DNA from: Oenanthe sinensis | Taxonomy: Eukaryota; Streptophyta; Magnoliopsida; Apiales; Apiaceae | Direction of reading: 5' to 3' | NCBI GenBank assembly: GCA_028671895.1 | Contig: CM053802.1 | Coordinates: 34,200,201 to 34,264,200, forward strand | Length of the DNA: 64,000 nucleotides | Shown: piece by piece, positions 58,011 through 64,000 of the stretch | Numbering within the stretch: position 1 is the first letter of the stretch | Layout of the letters: every line of letters begins with the position of its first letter | Translations under genes and position numbers: made by a program | The notes under the pieces: generated by a model | The model's database searches: none | What the model was told of the DNA's origin: nothing | The model's input: only the letters and a program-made list of their open reading frames with translations

Positions 58011-58015
58011 CAATT
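58011..58015. repeat. Right TSD CAATT of solo LTR-3
   Basis: CAATT directly after the LTR end; copy of 56207-56211. The SIRE-D reading continues with TCTCTAGTCAAA. Confidence 0.93.
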
Positions 58016-59070
58016 CTCTAGTCAAAAGAGAATTAGTAAAGAACTTGCCATCACTTGAATTCTGTATAGAAGGATTGTGTGAGGCATATCAAAAAGAAAA
58101 GATGGAGATGTTCAGTCACAGAAGCAAAGAATTTACCTCAATCACAAAGCCTCTACAATTAATTCACATGGATCTATTTGGACCGGTAAATATTTTGTCA
58201 ATGTCCAAGAAGAGATATGCACTTTTCATGGTTGATGACTTCTCCAAATACATATGAGTGGAATTCCTGCACTCAAAAGATGAAGCTCCTGAACTTATCA
58301 TATAAAATCTAAGGAGATTACATAAAGGCCCAACACTTGTTGTGGCTATAAGGAGTGATAATGGAACATAATTCAAAAATGCTATATTAAGTGAATTCTG
58401 CAAAGAAAATGGAATTACTCATCAATTCTCAACTCCAAGAACTCCATAATAAAATGGAGTTGAGAGAAAAAATAAGACTTTAATTGAAGCTGTAAGAACC
58501 ATGTTAGCAGAAACAAGTCTATCAACTAGTTTTTGGGCTGAAGCTGTCAAGACTGCATGTTACACTCAAAACAGAACACTTGTCACAAAACTAGTTGAAA
58601 AGACTCGTTATCATATCATGAGAAGCAGAAGACCATCTGTCAAGCATATGTATGTGTTTGGAGAAAATTGCTTTGTCCTCAAAGATGATGCTGATCATTT
58701 AGGAAAATTTGAATCCGGAGTATATGAAGGAATTTTTGTAGGATACTCCGAGGACAAGGTTGTTTATAGAGTATATGTGATTGATCAACAAAAAGTGATG
58801 GAAAGCATAAATATGACTTTTGATGACTTTAAGTTTTTTTCTATAAGTCTTGAAGGAGAAAACTGTGACACCTTGAGATTTGAAAATGAAATGAAAATGG
58901 AGGCATCTGAAAATAAAAAGGATGAAAATGCACATGACTGCTCACATGTGAAAATTTCACATGGTGCAAATGCAGAGATAAACACTGAGGATTTCAGTCA
59001 CATTCAACTTGAGATTTCTCCTGACAACCCTAGCATGCATTCAGGGGGAGTTTTTCAAGGATTAACAACA
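58016..59070 (+). pseudogene. SIRE-D integrase
   Basis: Resumes after solo LTR-3: VKRELVKNLPSLEF, CEAYQKEKMEMFSH (the second zinc Cys of CEAC is Tyr), HMDLFGPVNILSM with the first Asp, KRYALFMVDDFSKYI, stop. IRSDNGT then a stop with the second Asp near 58345, and GVERKNKTLIEA with the Glu near 58460, after two stop codons. From 58501 an open frame continues: SFWAEAVKTACYTQNRTL, HMYVFGENCFVLKDD, GIFVGYSEDKVVYRVYVIDQQKVMESINMTFDD. The DDE residues are present but at least four stops interrupt it. Confidence 0.88.
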
Positions 59071-60251
59071 AATACAAACAACTTTAATCAAGAGGAAACT
59101 AGTTCAAATACAAGAGGTGTGGCTCATGAAACAAAATGGAACATAGCTCACACTGCATATCAAATCATTGGAAATCCTGATGAAGGTGTGAGAACAAGAA
59201 GGGCAGCCATAAATGAATGTTTGTATGCTTGTTTTCTTTCTCAAAATAAGCCTGAAAAGATTGAAGAAGCTTTATTGGATCCAGACTGGATTGTTGCCAT
59301 GCAGGAAGAATTAAATCGACTAGAGAGAAACATTATTTAGGAATTAGTGTCACCTCCAAAAGGTAGATCAATTATTGGCACTAAATGGGTCTATAGAAAC
59401 AAAATGGATGAAAATGGAATTGTCATAAGAACAAGGCAAGATTGATGGCAAAAGGATATTCACAAGAAGAAGACATTGTCTATGATGAGACTTTTGCTCT
59501 AGTTGTAAGGCTAGAGGCAATATGAATTTTTCTAGCATTTGCAGCACATTCAAATTTAAAAGTCTATCAGATGGATGTCAAAAGTGTATTTCTAAATGGT
59601 GAATTGGAAGAAGAGGTTTATGTATAACAACCACCATACTTTGAAGATTCCGAATTTCCAGATTTTTTCTATAGACTTCTCGAGGCATTGTATGGACTCA
59701 AACAAGCCCCAAGAGCATGGTATTACACATTGTCAAAGTTTCTGCTGGAAAATCATTTTACTAGGGGAACAATTGACAAAAATCTCTTTTACAAGAAGCA
59801 TGGTGAGGACATCATCTTAGTTTAAATTTATGCAGATGATATCATTTTTGGCTCTACAAATGAAAAGTTTTGTCAAAGATTCTCAAATCTCATGCAAAGT
59901 GAATATGAAATGAGCATGATGGGAAAGCTCAATTACTTTCTAGGCCTTCAATTAAGTCAAAGAATAGATGGCATCTTCATAAGTCAAACCAAGTACTATA
60001 ATGACTTGCTCAAAAATTTTGACATGCAAGATTGCTCACCAGGAAAAACTCTAATGTCTAAAGCTAACAAACTTGATGAAGATAAGAAAGGAAAGAGTGT
60101 AAACATGAAGATCTATAGAGGAATGATTCAATCTCTATTATATTTAATAGCTAGTCGGCCAGACATTATGTTCTCTACATGTTTGTATGCAAGGTTTCAG
60201 ACCAACTCAAAGGAGTCTCATCTCATTGTTGTCAAGAGAATTATGAGATAT
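59071..60251 (+). pseudogene. SIRE-D pol linker and reverse transcriptase, truncated
   Basis: The frame 58501-59340 continues into DEGVRTRRAAINECLYACFLSQNKPEKIEEALLDPDWIVAMQEELN, the lead-in to RT. After a stop at 59338, GRSIIGTKWVYRNKMDENG, then several frameshifts through the palm region (YQMDVKSVFLNGELEEEVY in pieces). The catalytic YADDIIFGST is intact near 59829-59855, after a stop. The open frame 59892-60329 has MMGKLNYFLGLQ, QTKYYNDLLKNF and SLLYLIASRPDIMF, and its true part ends at 60251 (VKRIMRYC) where the gypsy-like LTR fragment begins. RNase H and everything 3' are missing. Confidence 0.88.
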
Positions 60252-60743
60252 TGTCACGCCCCCAGATCCAGGGTCAGGGAACCAGGCCATCACGGTTCAA
60301 TTCTAATAATAAAATACTCACCTATTTAATAATTATATCAACAACAAACTCTAGTGACCCCAATCTAAATACACAACTCGAGCCATATTCTCATAAAATT
60401 AACTTAAAATAATAATAGTTATTATAAACCAACTGTAAACTCAGGATCTCATGCTACTAATATGACTTCTACATGAAGTTACATTAGAAGTTAACATTGT
60501 TTCAATATTTATTATTACATTGCACATTTTACAATAAGTCTTAGGATTTGAAACTGAAATCCTATCTAACTTACACCACCTGTAGAATCCTTGAACCTGA
60601 CTATCTCAAGTCCAAGAAAAGGGTGGTGACCAATATTTGTACCAACATGATATCCAACGGTATCAATATACAACTTGCAATGTATATATGCAGAAAGTTT
60701 AGTGAGGTATATCTCGATAATAAATGAATCAGAGTTTACGATG
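60252..60743 (-). mobile_element. Third gypsy-like LTR, left fragment
   Basis: Begins TGTCACGCCCCCAGATCC and follows solo LTR-1/2 base by base (CACGGTTCAATTCTAATAATAAAATACTCACC, ACCAACTGTAAACTCAGGATCTC in parts). It lacks about 130 bases present in solo LTR-1 between the SYCTCAAG block and CAAGAAAAGGGTGG (junction near 60611). It is cut at 60743 by the SIRE-E LTR. The right end of this LTR must lie beyond SIRE-E, outside the window. Confidence 0.85.
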
Positions 60744-61266
60744 TGTTTGCCCAGATATATAATCTATTGCAGAAGCGGGGTTGAATGTAATAGTACCAGA
60801 AAATCTATTTAGAACACAAGTATTTAAAAGATGAATATTGTTCTGTATTAAAGATAATGAATAGGTTACAAAACTCTCTCAAGAAGTTCTTTATTCTCAA
60901 GAGCTGCTAGGTTATGAATAATATGACTTGTAAAGATTACTTTGATGTTAACCTATGCCTGTGTTTATATAGACACGGTTACAATTCAATTACAAATCAG
61001 ATTAGAAATAGAACAGCTTTACATAAGGAAATATACTTGCATTAGGATTCCTTCTTACTATCTTATTCAGACTCTGATTTGAATTGCTTCCTGACAAACT
61101 CTGTCTTGCAAACTCTGTCGATTGTTATTCTCTGATAGAGCATTCTCTGTTAGAGTAAATTCTGATAGAGTAAACTCTTTCCGACAGCTCCTTAAACTCT
61201 GATGATGTCAGCAGTGTAAACTCTTATTTGTATTCTCTAACAGCCATCATTGTTTGCTTCCTAACA
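60744..61266 (-). mobile_element. SIRE-E 3' LTR (523 bp)
   Basis: On the minus strand it begins TGTTAGGAAGCAAACAATG at 61266, after a PPT, and ends ATATCTGGGCAAACA at 60744. A TATATAAA box is at 60964-60971. It is much shorter than the SIRE-A type LTRs and shares its TATA context with SIRE-C. Many CAGAGTTT/ACTCTGA octamers occur (61075-61245). Left flank CGATG is a candidate TSD without a visible partner. Confidence 0.85.
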
Positions 61267-61279
61267 ATCTACCCCAATT
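61267..61279 (-). other. SIRE-E polypurine tract
   Basis: The minus strand reads AATTGGGGTAGAT directly before the LTR start TGTTAGG. It shows that the LTR at 60744-61266 is a 3' LTR and the internal region extends right. Confidence 0.82.
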
Positions 61280-61380
61280 TATGATTTAAGAATTAAAACA
61301 TAAATTTCAATTATGATATCAGAAATCCAAGACAAATGCATCAAAGTTTGTTTACCCTTCATGATTCAGATTCTTTTGTA

Positions 61381-62164
61381 TTAGAAATCTTCTTTCAAAA
61401 ATTGATTCAAGAGCTTTTCTTCAGCACTTTTCAACAAATCAACCAGCTTCTCCTTCAATTCCTTCATTTGTTCAAAAGAATCATATATCTGAAATATTGC
61501 AGCTCTTAGAGCATAGATTGATGATCTTTTCATTCTTTCATCCGGGACAATGCAACAGGCCTTCATACCATTTTGACCCTTGCATCTCCTTTCCTCATAG
61601 ATATTCTTATTCCATCTTCAAGTGTATATCCAGGTTCATACTCTTCAGAATTTAACATCATCAGCCTTTCATTCTTCTTCTCCTCAACTATCACTTCTTC
61701 AAAAAAATTCACCCATCTAGAAGTAACTTCATTTTCAGCATTAAAAAGATATAGAACATGTTCAAGTTCTTTAGATGGTTTTCGAATCAAATCTTCTTTA
61801 GCAATCTTTAAAACTCTCCCATCCTCTAAGAAATAAATGAGTTTCTTCTTAGCTTGACCACCATCAAAGATATCATTTACAATGTTCACAGATATTAATT
61901 TATCCATATGTTCTTGAGACAAATCTTCTTCAGGTTTATCTTTCAATTAAAGGGATCTCTAAAAATATTTGCTTCACCTCTGTAGACTTTAGCATGTGAG
62001 TCACCAATACCACCTTTATCTTTTCCAAGCCTTACATTGAGAGTCAGAGTTTGAGTCTTTGTCCACAGAAGTTCATATCTTTTTTTCCTCATCAGAGATT
62101 GTTGATGTTCTTCTTCCTCATCATCAAAGCTTGACCCACCTGGAAGAAAAGTTATTCCAGACAT
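61381..62164 (-). pseudogene. SIRE-E 3' ORF region, C-terminal part
   Basis: Three overlapping frames (61943-62164, 61563-61946, 61381-61566), shifted by single indels at their joints, give one C-terminal region of about 250 residues. It reads FLPGGSSFDDEEEEH, RYELLWTKTQTLTLNVRLGKDKGGIGD, ISVNIVNDIFDGGQAKKKLIYFLEDGRVLKIAKEDLIRKPSKELEHVLYLF, RWVNFFEEVIVEEKK, then MKRSSIYALRAAIFQIYDS and an acidic-basic helix. It looks globular and moderately conserved in codon structure. It shares no visible similarity with the SIRE-A/B env-like C-terminus. The function is unknown. Confidence 0.72.
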
Positions 62165-63340
62165 AGTGAGATGAGACTTTGGCTTAGCTGGAGCTTTTTG
62201 TTGAATTCTTGAAGATGATCTTGTTTAAATTTTTGAAACTGGTTTTGATTGAGCAACTGGATTTAGAGTTTCAATTGATTTGATTTGAACAGGCTTAGTT
62301 TGTTGAGCAGTTTCCTTTTTCTGAATTGGACCTTTCTTCACATATCTTCTCTTTTTCTGGACTTGAGCACTGTCAGTACCAGATTTCTTCAATTCAGCTT
62401 CCACAGTAAATAGATCTAATCCTGGATTTTCCTCTTCAAATAGCTTCCTTGCCAGTACTGCATCCTTTAAATTTTGTTCCTCAATTTTCTCAGGCTTCTC
62501 TTATTCTTCAAGCCTTTTTGCTAGTGCCAAATCATCTTCTACCGAGTTTACTATTTATCAGAGATTACCTGCTTGTCAAAGTTTGCTGTCATCAGAGTTT
62601 GAGTGGTTGAAGTTTGACCAATCAGAGTTTACTGCTTCAGAGTTTGTTTTCCCTCCTTATGACTCCCTTGATCTTCATCATCAGGTTTGTTAAGTTGGTG
62701 TACAGCATCCTCCTTGCATTTGTCTGAACCCTTCTCCCCCTTTCTGACATCGCTCCATTACTTTACAGTAAGAATTTCACTATTGTATATAGCATTCCCT
62801 GCATAGAACTGATAGAAGAAGAAAGATTATTAACTTTTGCTTCCAATGCATCCTGCTTTACTGAGACAGTTTTGAGTTTTAATTCCAAAGAATGTTGTGA
62901 TGCTGTAACAGCAAATTGAACAGATGCAGATGATTTGTTGATTGAATCCTTTAGTTCACCAATTTCATTGTGAAGTCCCTTTGACAACACAGTAGTAGCT
63001 TTCAAGATTGAATTCATCTCTTCAGAGTGTATTTCCTTATCAACTTTACTTATCAACTCATGAACATGTGGCCAATAGATGACCTCATTTGAGTATTTCC
63101 ATGAACTATCCCGAACTTTTTATTTGAGAGAATTTATCAAAACATCTTGAAATAGTTCTGCCTTAGAAGTGAAATCTCTTTTTATTCCTTCAGCATCTAG
63201 AGCAGATTCAATTTCTCCTTTGAGTTGCTCCACCACCAGGTAATCAGGATACTCCATTCTCAATCTTTCATGTGCATCATGAGAATTTACTGGCCACTTC
63301 TTGGTATTGTACCTTTGTGTGTAGGGGATTGACAGGTCTG
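62165..63340 (-). pseudogene. SIRE-E 3' ORF region, middle with coiled coil
   Basis: Broken frames: a basic Lys/Gln-rich stretch (62200-62500), then 62763-63056 with MISKVDKEIHSEEMNSILK, GLHNEIGELKDSINKSS and LKTVSVKQDALEAKVNNLSSSISSMQG, a clear coiled coil. Upstream (63100-63340) YNTKKWPVNSHDAHERLRMEYPDYLVVEQLKGEIESAL reads as coding across stops. The general plan (globular, linker, coiled coil, C-terminal domain) parallels SIRE-A without sequence identity. Confidence 0.68.
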
Positions 63341-64000
63341 TAACTTCTTAATCAGCAAAAATAGGCCCATCAGAGTCTGTGTTCTCCCCATCAGAGTTTA
63401 TGGCTTTCTCAGAGTTTACCAAATGACCAGAGTGTACAATAGATAAACTCTGAGTACCTTGAGCTATAGATGTGGATGTTGTCTCCATTGGTTGTGCAGA
63501 GATTGGTTGTACCATGAGAGCATCAGAGATTACCAGTGGAGCTTCATCAGAGTTTGTATGTTCAACATTAGAGTCTTGGTCTGCAATCATAAAGTGGATG
63601 ATTGGTTTTTATGGGACCTGAGTCATATCTTTAGCTGCTTCACCACTTTAAGGTGAAGGTTCTTGTGGGCTTGACTATACCATAGATTCTAGAATAGGTA
63701 GAGTGCTTGTATCCAAACTTTGATTGGATGGTTCTTGTGTGGTTGGGGCCTTAACAACTTCTTCAACCCTTTGACCTGAAGATTCTTGTGGGTTGTACCC
63801 CTGATTCATGATGGCTTCTTCTGCTGGAACTGTGGCTTCTATTGAACTTTGATCAATAGGTTCTTGTGTGCCTAGACATTTAGAGATTGCTATCTCACTT
63901 TGAGAGATAGGTTCTTGTGGATCCTGGCCAAAAGAGACAGACTTCTTCTTCTTCCTTGAAAACTGTTTAGAACTTGGAGAGGAAGATGATTTAGACTTTT
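63341..64000 (-). pseudogene. SIRE-E 3' ORF region, QEP-repeat linker, runs off the window
   Basis: The minus-strand reading from the window end is SKSSSSPSSKQFSRKKKKS, then five imperfect repeats around (P/T)QEPxxQS: DPQEPISQSEI, TQEPIDQSSIEA, NPQESSGQRVEE, TQEPSNQSLD and SPQEPSP. A frame 63348-63590 rich in NSDG/NSDEA follows. Stops occur near 63665 and 63640. The segment is probably disordered. The ORF start lies outside the window. Confidence 0.68.

Overview
The window is repeat-rich nuclear DNA of a flowering plant, probably a eudicot. It is A+T-rich and packed with Ty1/copia LTR retrotransposons, several with Sirevirus-type layout: long gag, pol, then an extra 'env-like' coiled-coil region 3' of pol. 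Very long gypsy-like solo LTRs are also present. I found no convincing host gene, tRNA, rRNA or CRISPR array. The species cannot be named from this sequence.

Layout, left to right. 1-5701: minus-strand copia element E1 (integrase, gag, leader, PBS, 5' LTR). 5702-13247: 3' part of a plus-strand Sirevirus-like element, SIRE-F (decayed 3' region, many polypurine tracts, 3' LTR). 13248-19519: minus-strand copia element E2, its RT cut by SIRE-F. 19520-20813 and 39376-41174: env-like region and 3' LTR of plus-strand SIRE-B, split by gypsy-like solo LTR-1 (20814-22980 plus 36702-39375; perfect TSD TAAGG). That solo LTR is itself split by SIRE-A (22981-36701), a complete 13.7-kb minus-strand element with two 1407-bp LTRs. 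41175-49653: minus-strand SIRE-C (protease and gag to 5' LTR), interrupted by solo LTR-2 (42530-47670). 49654-51700: unassigned, compositionally different DNA, possibly organelle-derived. 51700-60251: plus-strand SIRE-D (LTR end, PBS, gag, PR, INT, RT), interrupted by solo LTR-3 (56212-58010; perfect TSD CAATT). 60252-60743: a third gypsy-like LTR fragment, cut by the 3' LTR (60744-61266) of minus-strand SIRE-E, whose env-like region runs to the window end.

The boundaries give a relative order of insertion. SIRE-C is oldest in its block. SIRE-B landed in SIRE-C's protease. E2 and solo LTR-1 landed in SIRE-B's env-like region. SIRE-F landed in E2's RT, E1 probably landed in SIRE-F, and SIRE-A landed in solo LTR-1. 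Solo LTR-2 also landed in SIRE-C. On the right, solo LTR-3 and the third gypsy-like LTR landed in SIRE-D, and SIRE-E landed in that third LTR.

Every coding region shows stops, frameshifts, truncation or key-residue loss, so none looks autonomous. SIRE-A is structurally complete, but its RT catalytic Asp pair reads Asn-Asn. The most unusual signals are the LTR-borne CGGTATGACTT arrays, which recur in the pol-env spacer of SIRE-A, the leader repeats of E1, the decayed peptide repeats in SIRE-F and the different env-like modules of SIRE-A/B and SIRE-E. I did not find a new non-transposon system. Family names rest on motif recognition, not on searches.
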